A stretch of DNA of 64,000 nucleotides, taken from Numida meleagris (taxonomy: Eukaryota; Chordata; Aves; Galliformes; Numididae). This document shows positions 26,607 through 37,820 of the stretch, piece by piece. The translations under genes were made by a program, and so were the position numbers. The notes under the pieces are model-generated. The model was not told the origin of the DNA. It was given only the letters and a program-made list of their open reading frames with translations, and did not search any database. Numbering within the stretch: position 1 is the first letter of the stretch; the number at the start of each line of letters is the position of its first letter. The stretch covers positions 64,399,438 through 64,463,437 of the forward strand of contig NC_034409.1 of assembly GCF_002078875.1 (NCBI RefSeq). Direction: 5' to 3'.

Positions 26607-29384
26607 GGCAATTATACACTTACTGACAAATCCTAATGCCACTTGAAAGAATAATGTCAATGAATATATATCATTTGGTGTCTGGATTTTGTTGCAAAAG
26701 ACCTAGCTCCAGCCATTATTTTTTTTTCTGGGGACACAAATAATTTTCATACTATTTGGCACTGCCTGTTGGAAGTACTCCAGAATGCACTGTGTAGATC
26801 CACTTATGGATTACACCTGGCTTCCACCTGAGTTCTCACATCCACAATTCCCACAGTCTTTCATACCATTTACTTGTGAAAAGGACAGTCAAAGATATTC
26901 TTCTAGGGTCTGACTGCTGAGAGACTGATACCCCTCAAAAACCATGATTCAAAGGGGTTGATGGGATTCACTGCTTTGTTGGGCTCAGAAGACAAACAGA
27001 AGTTACAGCACAGAATAGGTATTTGTACCTGTTTCAACTAATATTCTACTGAGATGAAATATTAAAAAGCAGTGCCTGACTGTCAGCCAAATCAGTAACC
27101 ATTAATACCATTAATCTTTGACAGTTGTCAGTCTTCCAAGTAAGAAATTGACTGCTGCTTCCCTTCCATGCTAGAAAAGGCCTGACTAGTTTATAAAATG
27201 GGGATTGTAGAACTGAACTATATAAAATTGAAAGGTTGGTAATAAAAATTTCAAAAAGTGATTTTTTTTTTCTCTCAGTACACTCAGAACCTAAAATGAT
27301 GAAAGAGAAGCTTGTTTTAAGAAGAAAAATTTATAATGGCAACTTCAAGAGAAAAAGTATTTGAGAGATAATTATAGGATCTTTTGTTGCTTTTTGAAGT
27401 TGTTTAAGTGAAAAACACATATCTGTTTTGGAGTAAAAATAAGTACTTCAGGTCACACACTTTGAATTCCGCTCCTGTGTTCTACAAAAATAATCTAAAG
27501 ATGAACTTTGGGATAAGAAATTGTTTTAATAATATTTTTTTTAAGAAGTGCCCTTTCCTTCTGATAAAATTGTATCTTTGTGTTTCACTCTTTAAAGTGA
27601 CTTATGGCCTGCTAAGGTGCTAACATCAGTCTGATTTCTTCTGAGAAAGAAAAATAGAAGTCTAGAAAGACTTTAAGGAAGATACTTTGAAGAATTTTTC
27701 TCTTCTTTCTGGAAACAAAGCAAACAAAATTGATGGTATCTGTCCCTGATTTTTACATGGGTCAGTAGGTGTAGGGTTATTTGAAAGTCATTAAAGAGAT
27801 CCCTTTTTGCCTCAAAAGAGATGACTTGTATATGTATATGTACCTTACTACTCAGATTTGCTTCTATAAGACATGGTTTTTATGTATATACTCTGTTAAC
27901 TTGTATCTGGAGATTTGATCAAGAGCTTTATTTCTGTCTCTCCCTCTTCCCTTTTCCCCCAGAAAGTCTTACTTTGACATGAAGAAGTTTGTCAATTTAT
28001 CAAAATGAGTCAGAACATATTTGGTGTCATACTGTTTCTACAGCAGTCTCATCACTGATGGAACTTCCCTCTTCCATAACAACTTCCTATTGGACTTCAG
28101 CTCTAGTTACCTGTCCCAGCAATTACTATTCTCCACAAGACTTCCCTTATCTATTTAGGTACATTAGTGATCACCTTCTCATAAACATAATCTCTCCAAA
28201 GCTCTTGTCTTATTGGTCATTATGCACTGAAGTCCAAAAATTACCTCTAGTGTCATTCCTGTTTAGTGAGTCCATATACTGTTGGCAGAATATTTCCACA
28301 AAGTATGAAAAAGTGTTACACAATAGTTCTAGAGATAGGTATTTGTAGACAGAGAGGGATTCCCCCTTTAAATCTAATTTCATTCTTGAAGATTTTTTTT
28401 ATCATTCATTTGATTGTTTTCCCACAATCTGGTCCTATATTTGATCCACATAAAGTAGCATTCCTTATTCAACAGAGTGGCCTCTTTCCCAGTAAGCACT
28501 GTTTAGGCAGTTAAACATCTGGAACACCATATCTATAGAATTAGACTTGTACCAAGTATTGAGTGTTCCTTGGCTGTACTTAAGTCTGCCTGTATGGAAG
28601 GAAAACTAGATAGCTGAATGTAGGGAAGAACTGATTTGTTCATTATTGCCACCAAAAATAATTTTGTCTTTTTAACCTTAGTCGAGACCAGATACCTACT
28701 TTTCTCAGGAACACTTTGATATAATACAAGTTAGGGACTTTATGAAGGGCTTGGTTGAACTACATTACTTCAGTTTCAAAAACTAACACAACGTCAAGGC
28801 TTCATACATAGTTTGTTTCTTTAGCTTAGCTATTCCATCTGCCTTTCACACAAAGAATGCTTAATAACATTTTTTAAAAAACTCTACACCCAGTATCACT
28901 TGTCCCCTGTTTATTGATCAAACTATATCCGTCACAGACTGAAGGAAAAGAGATGGCGATTCCTACTGTCCAGACCTGAAAATACTTCAGTGTTAAAGTG
29001 AAGAAGCTCATAAAAACTTTTAAAAGAGGATGCCTAAAAAGTAAGTGAATCCTGCTAATATGAAAAGTAATGTATCCTTCCTCCCTAAAGCCACTGCAGT
29101 GCTGAGAATTTTCCAAAGTTCACACCCACTATAGGAGGCAGTGAGCAGGCAGCACTCACACTGCTGGTCTCTGCTCCTGCAATGTTGGGGCAAAGCACTG
29201 TCTCAGAGGGGCTCCCTCCTGCTAGCCCCAGAGCTGTCATGCTCTTAGCCTCTGGTGTGGGCCAAGCATTTGGATCAAGTGCCTCATTCTGGTACAACTT
29301 TCTACAGATTTGTATTGCCAGCATGGTTGTCAGTTTTGCCCTTGTTCGTCTCCTTTGTAGAAAAAGACACTGCTATCATGTTTT

Positions 29385-30077
29385 GTGGAAAAACCTGCAG
29401 TGGGTGTTCTGGTGAAAAACAGGTTGGCCATGAGCCTACAGTGTGCCCTTGTGGCAAAGAAAGCCAATGGTATCCTGGGGTGCATTAAAAAAGAGCGTGG
29501 CCAGCAGGTTGAGAGAGGTGATCCTCCTCTTCTACTTTGGCCTGGTGAGGCCACATTTAGACTACTGTGTCCAGTTCTGGGCTCCCAGTTCAAAAAAGAC
29601 AGGGATCTCCTAGAAGGAGTCCAGTGCAGGGCCACAAAGATGATAACGGGTCTGGAGCACCTCCCATATGAGGAAAGACTGAGTAACCTGAGTCTGTTCA
29701 GCCTGGGGAAAAGAAGACTGAAGGGGGATCTAATTAATGTTAATAAATATCTAGAGGGAGGTGAGAGGTAAATGGATGATGCCAGGCTCTTCTCAGTGGT
29801 GTGTAGTGATAGGACAAGGAGCAACGACCTAAGACTTGAACATAGGAAGTTCCATACAAACATGTGGAAGAACTTCCTTACAGTAAGGGTGATGGAGCAC
29901 TGGAACAGACTGCCCAGAGAGTCTGTGGAGCCTCCTTCTGTGGAGATACTCAAGACCCGTCTGGATGCCTACCTGTGCAACCTATTGTAGGGTATCTGCT
30001 TTAGAAGGAGTGTTGGACTCAATGATCTCTTGAGGTCCCTCCCAACCCCTGCAATTCTGTGATTCTGTGATTCTGTG
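29385..30077 (+). mobile_element. CR1 LINE, ORF2 C-terminal part and 3' end
   Basis: Frame from 29385 reads CR1 ORF2: [31 protein letters not shown], then [40 protein letters not shown] and GDLINVNKYLEGGER. A single TAA (29769-29771) follows, and the same frame continues (29772-29990) with [20 protein letters not shown] and [20 protein letters not shown]. Between 29490 and 29595 the CR1 residues lie in another frame, so one inserted and one lost base nearly compensate. The 3' end is ATTCTGTG repeated three times (30053-30077). No reverse transcriptase catalytic part is included. The subfamily differs from the copies with ATTCTATG tails. Confidence 0.95.
30053..30077 (+). repeat. CR1 3' octamer tail (ATTCTGTG)3
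   Basis: Three tandem ATTCTGTG units mark the exact 3' terminus of the CR1 copy, the sequence CR1 uses at its 3' end for target-primed reverse transcription. Confidence 0.93.
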
Positions 30078-33000
30078 TGGTTCCTTGCTTGCAGTGGCTG
30101 AGAGAGAACCGTTTTCTCTGACACCTTCCCCCAGTCCAGGTGCTCTGTGCACAGTGCAAAGCCAGAAGCTCTCTCAGCTGTTCCGGAGGAGTTATCAAGA
30201 ATCTGCATGTGTACAGTAATGAGTTTATTTCTTAATACCTATATTAAACATTTGACTAAAATATTAGGGATAAAATAGGAAATCTTTCTTTCTTTTCCTT
30301 AGGCAAATGGTATGACATAGACTTCTGAAACAAGTATCTACAGACTTCTTAAACGTTGCAGTGTAGCTTTTCTAATTATATTATATTATAAGATGAAACA
30401 TTATTAATAATGAACTTATTTGCTAGGATAAAGAAATAGAAATATTTCATGCTCGGTAAGGTTGGTGATTTAAGGAAGAGTAAATAGTGTTTGCCTGTTG
30501 TCAGTAACTTAGATGAGAGCTAAAGAAGTAATCTTTTATTCAGAGGTGCTGCCCTTTGCAATTCCCATTGACTTTGAGCCACATTTCCAGGTATTTACAT
30601 GAGATAAATTTTTAATTTGTGAGTCTAGAAGTGAATTTTAGGGAGAGGACCCCAAAGTCTTTTTTACAGATTTTCAAACCTTCCCTTTCTTGCTTTGTTG
30701 TTTGCTTTTGCTGAACTTAACTAGATCTTAAAATCTTATTGAAATAATATATTACACTTTTTTTTGTCTTTTCCAAATTAATGACTACATCAGCTAGATA
30801 AGTTCCTCAGCTTCTTTCAGCTTCTACAAAGTAGGCACAAGATTTAGGATGAAATGGATAACATTGCTCTGTGTTATACTATTTTATTCAGTCTTCTGAG
30901 TAATGGAAAAAGGCTGATATGGTTAATGAAAAAAGGCTGATTCATATAAACTTGCATGCTCCTTAGGGGTTTTAAAAAGAGACAGTGGGTTATACATCTG
31001 CCTTAAAAATGCCTAAGTGTTTAAACTCATGTTTATTATTTGAATGTATGAAGCAAGCTTTTGATGTAGAAAGTCATTATTGTTAAGACACTGAAGAAAG
31101 ATTTTCTTAATAAACCATGAAAGACCAATCTTAGACCAAGCTGAGTGAGCTGACCACCTTTGCTCCTCACTGCAACATAAGCATGGGGCATATGGAGAAC
31201 CTTCATTTCTGATGCCAAGCCAAAGAGTAGACATGCTTAAAGGCTTGTTAACTCAGAATTACGATCCCTCTTCAATGCTTCATTTACAGTGCAGAATTGT
31301 GCAAGGCACTGAGGCTCATTGTGCTTTGTTTCCCTGCAGATAAAAATGGGCAATTTTTCCTTCAGAGGAATGGTATCAAATGTTTCACAAAGAAGAAACA
31401 GTTTTCTGTAAGATTTTCTGATGCTAGAGAAATTGATGTTATACAAGTAAATAAAATCAGTCATTTATCTGAACTGAGCAGGGAAGGAGATAAGGAAGCA
31501 GAAGTAAGGAAAATAGACATCCAATTCTTCCTAAGAAGACAAGGAATCACTTGATATGTATATTGGGAATAACCAAGAGGAGGAAAGATCTCTCCCTTCT
31601 CCAGTCCCTGAGATCTGCATGGTATCTACAAACACCTGTTTCTTTCTCTTTGTCCCTTTCTAATTTCCAAAGGAAAACTGTACTTTCCTCAAAAGGGAAT
31701 ATCTCCTGTTCTTCCTCATACCCCTGTCTTTGGCCACAGAAATAACTGGGTCTATTCCATTAATGGAAAATGTGTTTCAGGAAGCTGATATTGCTCAAGT
31801 GTGCCAGTCCCCTGCACTAGACCCTTAAAAACAAGACACTACCAGATTCAGAGACACCTCTTTAACTTCTCCTCACACCCACACAGCATGTCTCTATTGA
31901 CAGTGACAGATACTGCATCTTAATAGGGAACCTACTTCAGCCTCCAGCAGAGAAGGAAGCACACTACTCATTAATCTCCCTCATAGTATAGTATGAACCC
32001 TTATTTACAGCCTCAGCAACATTAGCAAGCATTCTGTGTTGACATATGCACACAGGTTAGGCATGTCAGACAGTATGAGCTTCTGGGGAAAGTTGATGTT
32101 TTAATGAAGGGTTTGCCTTCTCCCTCTCAGAGAGAAGTACTGCCTCCTCTACCGCTCACCATCTATAAAGTATCAGTATGATCCCAATGGCATTTCTCAT
32201 CAATCCAATGAAATATGAAAAGATTTTAGCAAAAGGCTTAAATCAGCCTGGCCCCAATGTTTAAAGCCCTGTCTATTCACAGAAAAAGTTCTTGTATCTG
32301 CAGTGATGGACACAACATGAAAAACTGGAAGAACCTCTGTCCATTTTGTCTGTATTTCTGTGGTGTTTGAATATATGCTTTGAGTTTGGATACTTCAACT
32401 TACCTCAGATGAGAGGAATTGTTTTGCACCACTCACAGTGGAGTGGGAATTAAATCACTTAAAAGCTGTTCATAAACTTTTTGGCCTGTGGTCTAATGAA
32501 AACGTGAACTGGGCAAAAAAAGTGCCAGTTCTTGAATGTCAGCTGTTTGCAGCTCAAAGGCTGAACTTTGAACATATCCTGCAAGATGTATTCAGAAAAT
32601 CAGAAAAAACAAATAACTGTGTTTTTTTTCCACCTACATTTAAAAAAGGTAGCACTGGGAAATGCCTAGGTGTTGGTTGCAAGCTTATGATATGCTAAAA
32701 ATGTAATACTGTCAATATTACAATGGGATCTGTTTGTTTAGAGGTAGTTATCTATAATAAGGATTAAGAAGTAGTTATTTGGGTAGGGCTTAAAGAAAAT
32801 CGAGTGAAGCTCTGAAGAAGAAAAGGAATGTTTAATTTAAAAACAAATATTGATTACAGTATGAGAGAGATCCTGAACACTTGAAATACAACACCAGCAC
32901 TGAAAATCAAAGGAGCAGCGTGGCTGTTGCATGACACTTGGAGTGAGATTAGTGAGAATGAGATTCCGCTTCTGGCACTGCTCTGCGCACAGTGCCAGGA

Positions 33001-34113
33001 CAGGATCTTCCTGCCTTTCCCTGTGTCACTTTCTCCCTCCCACCTGAGCTCTGCACTCCCAGGAACAGAGATTGTCTGTGCTTGCCTTTTGGTACAGAGC
33101 CACTCACAAGAAAATCTCGACCTTGGCAGGATCTTCTACTTACTGTGATGCCTCTTGGAGCACGCCTGTGGAAAATGTGCAGACTCTAGATGCACTAATG
33201 CTTCCTCAGTACGTATCAAACATGGTTTTCCTGCTATAGTTTCTGAGAGCTCATCAGGACTGACAAGCATGGATGGTGAGGCAAAGACCTTCAATCTGCC
33301 TGAACCTCCCCGTGTAAAAGCACGTGGAGGTATTTTTGGCATCTAAAGGAGAACTAAGTGAGGTATACTTCAGAGTGTCATACAGATGAGTGGTTGGCTG
33401 AAGAGCAGTGCTCTGTATTCTCAGCTTAACTACATGAACTACAAAGGACTTCTGAGTTGCTTGTTTTCTGCTATACTATGTTCTGTCTTGCCAATAACGC
33501 TGAGTAGCTAAGCTCTTCTATGAATAAATAGTACTAGTCTCTTATACAGGATAGGGAGAGAACCTCATGAAATTGTATGTTAAGTTTATAGTCAGGACTA
33601 TCTATTCTGAACCCATGACTCTTGGCCTTGCTTGGTTGTATATCAACCTATTTAATTTCATCCAAACAAATCTCAGTCCTCTTCTGTGAAATTCCCCAGA
33701 CCCTTCCATGCTCACCTATAAATATTTCAGTATAGATTTTTCGAGGGATAGTATCCAAAATGTTTTACTCATGGTACAAAATCATAGATTAGCATCATAT
33801 TTTATTTTTTGAATAATGTTTACTTGAAAACATGCTTTTTATCTGATCAAATGCTTAGTAATTCCTTATTGGATATGGGTCATGAGACATTAGCCACTGG
33901 ATAAGGAACATTCCTTAAAATGTAGAATGGATATGTACCCTAACTATATTAATCTCAAAGATTCTCAAGCATTTCAGTAACTGCTTTTGGTTACTTGCCC
34001 TACTTAACAGCATTAATCTATACTGTTCTGGTAGCCTTCATGGATTAAAACCAATATTTATCAACAGTCTTAATTAACAGGCAGTAACAAATTGACTGAA
34101 GGGCATTGCTGTG
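30078..34113. other. Unique DNA, no gene recognised; GC-richer patch near 32930-33350
   Basis: Mostly AT-rich. The patch at 32930-33350 is GC-richer and has open frames on both strands, including 33155-33346 (63 codons, ending PRVKARGGIFGI) and its minus-strand mirror of 68 codons. I do not recognise either product. The patch could be an unknown exon, a degraded retrocopy or chance. No clear splice sites plus reading frame could be defended. Confidence 0.45.
34109..34113. repeat. Target-site duplication of LTR copy A, left
   Basis: CTGTG directly before the LTR; the identical pentamer follows the LTR at 34643-34647. Confidence 0.85.
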
Positions 34114-34642
34114 TGTCAACGGTTTACGGGCGTTCGGCCCGGTTCCGTGACGAAGGGGACGGGGGATCCACGGGTCCACGCCCCGGGAAAAGGGAAAAGG
34201 GGAAAAGGGTAAGGAGATGGCCCTGAGAGCAAAGAACAGTGGCAACAATCTGAGGAGAAACAAACTAATTTACTAAATAAAATATCGGAATGCAAAACAA
34301 CACACTATAATATAATATAATTACAATTTAAGCTGATAAATCCAATACAGAGAGAGAGAATGCCCCAAAATCAAGGTAGGCCTTACTCTACTACCGACGA
34401 TAAGATGGCTGGAGAGCGAGGTGCTGCCAAGACGAGAGACAAGCGGAAAAAGGGACGAGGTCTCGTGATATGCAAGTTCTTATACTGCGAGCTTTTATCT
34501 TTTCCCTCCGGCTGGAAATGGTAACAGAGGAGCAAAGTACCGTGGGGAATGTAGTAGTCCTTCTCTTCTGAGAACTAGGTACATCCACTACATGATGTTA
34601 TGATGTGGAATACCAATAACCGAAAATCACAAAACCATGACA
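34114..34642 (-). mobile_element. Endogenous retrovirus solo LTR (copy A)
   Basis: A 529-bp element. On the minus strand it begins TGTCATGGTTTTGTGATTTT and ends CCCGTAAACCGTTGACA, so it has the TG...CA ends of an LTR. It is flanked by a perfect 5-bp duplication, CTGTG (34109-34113 and 34643-34647). A TATA-like GATAAAAGC is read on minus at 34499-34491. No gag, pol or env-like sequence adjoins it, so it is a solo LTR left by recombination between two LTRs. I counted 23 CpGs, many near the left end, suggesting a fairly recent insertion. A related copy in opposite orientation is at 55484-55992. The family name is not assigned; a 5-bp duplication is compatible with ERVL-type elements. Confidence 0.9.
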
Positions 34643-34647
34643 CTGTG
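34643..34647. repeat. Target-site duplication of LTR copy A, right
   Basis: CTGTG directly after the LTR, matching 34109-34113. Confidence 0.85.
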
Positions 34648-36659
34648 TTTGCCTGTGTGCCCCTGTAATTTTTCTGAAAACACTTGCTACAAAGAGATAT
34701 GTGAATGTAGATTTCAAAGAATGTACCAAGCAAATGATTAGGAGGATAAACTGAGTTTTCAGATAGCTGTACTTTCTTTGCTGGCAGAGGCTGTTTGGAA
34801 TTCAGTGCCTTTGTCTTCACCACAAGTGCAGAACATAGTGAGTGGCATCCATCACCCTGCTTTGCAAGGAAGGACTTAGAAGATGCAAAGGTCACAGAGA
34901 ATGGTATCTTTGGTATTTAACAATACTTAGATATTAGGGGGAAAATAATACACTTTTCTCATGGTTGCTCTTCAGTAGTAAATTTCCAAGTATTTTATTT
35001 ATAATTAATGTTCATTTCTAGCTGTTTTTTCAGAGTGCCAGAGAGAGAAAGTGAGATACTCACTTCCATTCTGATAACACTAGAATGAGTTAAACTGAAA
35101 AGAACAGAAATCCCCAAACTGACTATGCCACATCACCAATCAGTCTTTCAAGGACCCTGTGGCAGTGAGTAAGCTCTTGGGACAATAAGAATAGGAAAGA
35201 AGAATAAAGTAGTAGAGCCACAGTGTTGTGGATCTCGGGCAGGTTGGTAGTTCTTGTGGCACCATGGGCAGGAAGCTATAAAATGAGGTAAGTCTGTGTT
35301 GCATTTTTTAAGTTGTCATGACATCCAAGCTAGCTTTAAAGCCATTCCAATAGATGTGCAGATGTGGCATAAACAGACTTTTTTTATTCAGCTTCTTATG
35401 TGGATTTTGCCAACTGTGCTTGAGATCCTTACTACCAGGACTTCTTCACCTTTAGTGATGGAAATTACATTGAACTATAACTATGTAGCTAGTACATCAT
35501 TTGGCTGAATGTATATTGCATTTGCAGTGTGGAGATACCATTTTAGAGGCCTGTTGTGCTGTCTGAGTCATCCTAGGGGAGCACTTCTGACTCTGAGAGC
35601 AGCCTCATTCTTCTCTTAGGACTAAACACCATATTCTTTGCTACATATAGGCCATAGGTCTTAAGGACTTTAACTAGAGGCCTGGATCATGACTGAAAGG
35701 ACTTATTTAAGGTGATGCAGACCCCAATCCACTTAAAAACTAGAGCTTAAAAACTGCCCACGGAGAACACAGCAGCTATGCTAAATGTTTGTCTATCCAG
35801 ACTCTGTTAGAAGTAGCACTGAAAGAAAAGTCAAAGCAGTGATTACAGTCAAGCAGTTTATAAAGATAAATATATAAATAAAGCTTTTCTGAAAATCATA
35901 AGACTTTGGTAGCTGGACCATGTTAAACTGCCCAGTACTGATTAAAATGTCTTTTTTTTTTTTTTTTTTTTTGGTCACACAACCCTATGCACCCAGTTTT
36001 CTGAGATTCTGCACCACTGTGTGTAGATTTTTTTGAGAAATCATGCTGTATTAGCTACTATAGTGTTGTGGTTGTTCTATGGCATATTAACTTTTTGTTC
36101 ATTGCCTAATAACAAATTCATGAGTGCAGCTTCTCAACACTTTCAGGGGTAGAACATTAGTGGTACTTTCACTGATTCCAGTCTTTCACCAATTCTGCAG
36201 TTGCACACAGACACTTTCAGACAAACATGCACTAATTTACTGGCTTGCTCACAAGGAGAATGTGTTCATGGGGTTTGATTTCATAATTGTTGTCTTTTTA
36301 TGATGCTAACAAATGCAAGGTCAAAGTAGCATAGACATGAGCACAGTATTTGGTGTCCTCCCTACCCTCCAGTATGTGAATTCCAGAATCTGTTGTTAAA
36401 CACTGCAGAAATAACAGAAAAGGAAATCGGTTCTGTGACCTTACAGAGAGAATAGCATTTGTAAGACAAGCTGTAGTATCTGTGGAAAAAATACCTAGCA
36501 GAACAACTTGGATACTGACAGCTTGTCTCTAGTCAGCATCTCATTGCAAAGAATTATTATGTCTTATGATTATTTTTTATTTACATACACATCAAACTGA
36601 CAAAATGAGGTTTATGCTTTCTCTACTTTTTAGTTTCCAGCTGACTATCATTTTCTTTT
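34648..36659. other. Unique DNA, no gene recognised
   Basis: Contains a minus-strand frame of 106 codons (34575-34895) that starts inside the LTR and shows no domain. A 21-base T run is at 35952-35972. Nothing else is recognised. Confidence 0.5.
35952..35972. repeat. Poly-T run (21)
   Basis: Uninterrupted run of 21 T. Confidence 0.9.
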
Positions 36660-37500
36660 AAGATTAAATAAGTAATTTATTGAACTGTAACATCAAGTAT
36701 TTATTAGGAAATTGCTGGGTAATTTTAACCGTATCTTTTTTTAAACATAAATCTGCATCCAAGGCCTCCAGTAACTTTGTGCAACTCTGCACCATTAATT
36801 TCTTCCAGAGTGACATTCTGATATGAGCTGAACAGATGGAATTGCAGGATTGTTCTAGCAAATTTATCATAAAAAATGCATCCGACACCTGTGTAATTTG
36901 CCTAATCATTTTCCTAATAAGCTCCCACCATTAATTATGCACGATTTCCACAATGCAATCAAGATAAAAGTAAATCTGATGACTTAATACCCTTCAAAAT
37001 AATTGGTTCACCCAACACAAGGCCTCCTTTGCTTTCCATAGCCATTCCGGTTAATTAGAAAAAGGGTGCACCCTGTAGGAGTCAGCAGAATGGAGGCTGA
37101 TCGCATGGTGGGAGGCAGGCCTGCTGTTTTTTTGGGCAGGAGTCAAGGATATTAACTCATGAAAGAAAGGAAACCCCCCCCACTCCCTCTCCGTTGCCTC
37201 TTCCCTGCTTCGTGCCCCCCTCCTGCCCACCCCACCCAGCAGCAAACAGATGCGATTAGTGTTCTTCAGCCATCAGAAAACTGACTGCAGGACTCCGAGG
37301 GTCTAATGAGAATCAACTTTTCTGCGGCTGCTGTCTTGCGGTGCGGCCCACCTGTCACATCATTAGGTGCAGCATGTGCCTGGAATTCACTTTGCTAAAT
37401 GAGATTTACAGGCCCCAGTGAAACCCATCCTGCAGCATTCCTGCTTCAATTAGCTAAAGATTAATTGTCTGAGAAAGGGAATGAAAGTTTTACTTCAACT
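36660..37500. promoter_or_regulatory. Candidate conserved non-coding regulatory element
   Basis: Inferred from composition and motif content, not from alignment. The segment lacks repeats and coding frames but is dense in developmental transcription-factor-type motifs: homeodomain cores ATTAATTA (36930-36937), TTAATTAG (37051-37058) and ATTAATTG (37460-37467), and E-boxes CACCTG (36886-36891 and 37349-37354). The second E-box continues as CACCTGTCA. Local CpGs survive (about 37190-37350) in an otherwise CpG-poor window. This resembles the anchored enhancers found in gene deserts around developmental regulators. Boundaries are approximate, and the target gene is not in the window. Chance clustering cannot be excluded. 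Confidence 0.4.
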
Positions 37501-37512
37501 GACCTGAAAAAA

Positions 37513-37543
37513 GGGGGAGAGGAGGGGGAGCTGGGGAGGGGGG
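37513..37543 (+). other. G-quadruplex-type motif (plus strand)
   Basis: Four G runs of 5, 5, 4 and 6 separated by loops of 6, 4 and 1 bases fit the canonical G3+N1-7 quadruplex rule. Confidence 0.6.
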
Positions 37544-37718
37544 CAGAAAGTATGGCTCAGGTATTCCACATAGGCCTCAGGCAGTGTGGAAAAACGTGAT
37601 AATTTAAAGGTGCTGCAAATTTCCTACACCTCGTCTGGATGAGTGAAATTAACTAGCACTAAAAGCTGTCAAATTAAAGGTTGACTTCCAGATATTAGCA
37701 CCTTAAATGTCACCGAAT

Positions 37719-37820
37719 ATTCTCTGTCTCTCTCCTCCCCTCCCTCCTTCCTTTCTCTCCCTCGGCCTCTCTCCCCTCTCCCCCCCTCCTCCCATCCTTC
37801 CCCCTCTTTATTTTTTTTTT
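37719..37820. repeat. Polypyrimidine tract with C runs
   Basis: About 100 bases almost entirely C and T, ending in a T run. C runs at 37773-37804 (4, 7, 3 and 5 bases with loops of 3, 4 and 6) form a quadruplex-type motif on the minus strand. Tracts like this can also form triplex DNA. Confidence 0.85.

Larger units (their letters stand above)
24501..29384. other. Unique AT-rich DNA with simple repeats, no gene recognised
   Basis: ORFs of up to 119 codons (27989-28348 on plus) show no domain, no conserved motif and no compositional sign of coding. Contains the simple repeats and the CTCF-like motif listed separately. A somewhat GC-richer part at 29085-29330 precedes the next CR1 and is not recognised. 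Confidence 0.5.

Noticed and set aside
27989..28348. 119-codon plus-strand frame starting MSIYQNESEHIW
   Set aside because: No recognisable motif or coding-like composition, and a frame this long can occur by chance in 64 kb.
29330..29953. 207-codon minus-strand open frame, the longest in the window
   Set aside because: It lies antisense to a clear CR1 ORF2 fragment; the protein has no domain and is explained by the sense repeat.
33155..33346. 63-codon frame as a protein-coding exon
   Set aside because: I compared it by memory with small conserved proteins ending in similar residues and found no match; kept only as a low-confidence observation.
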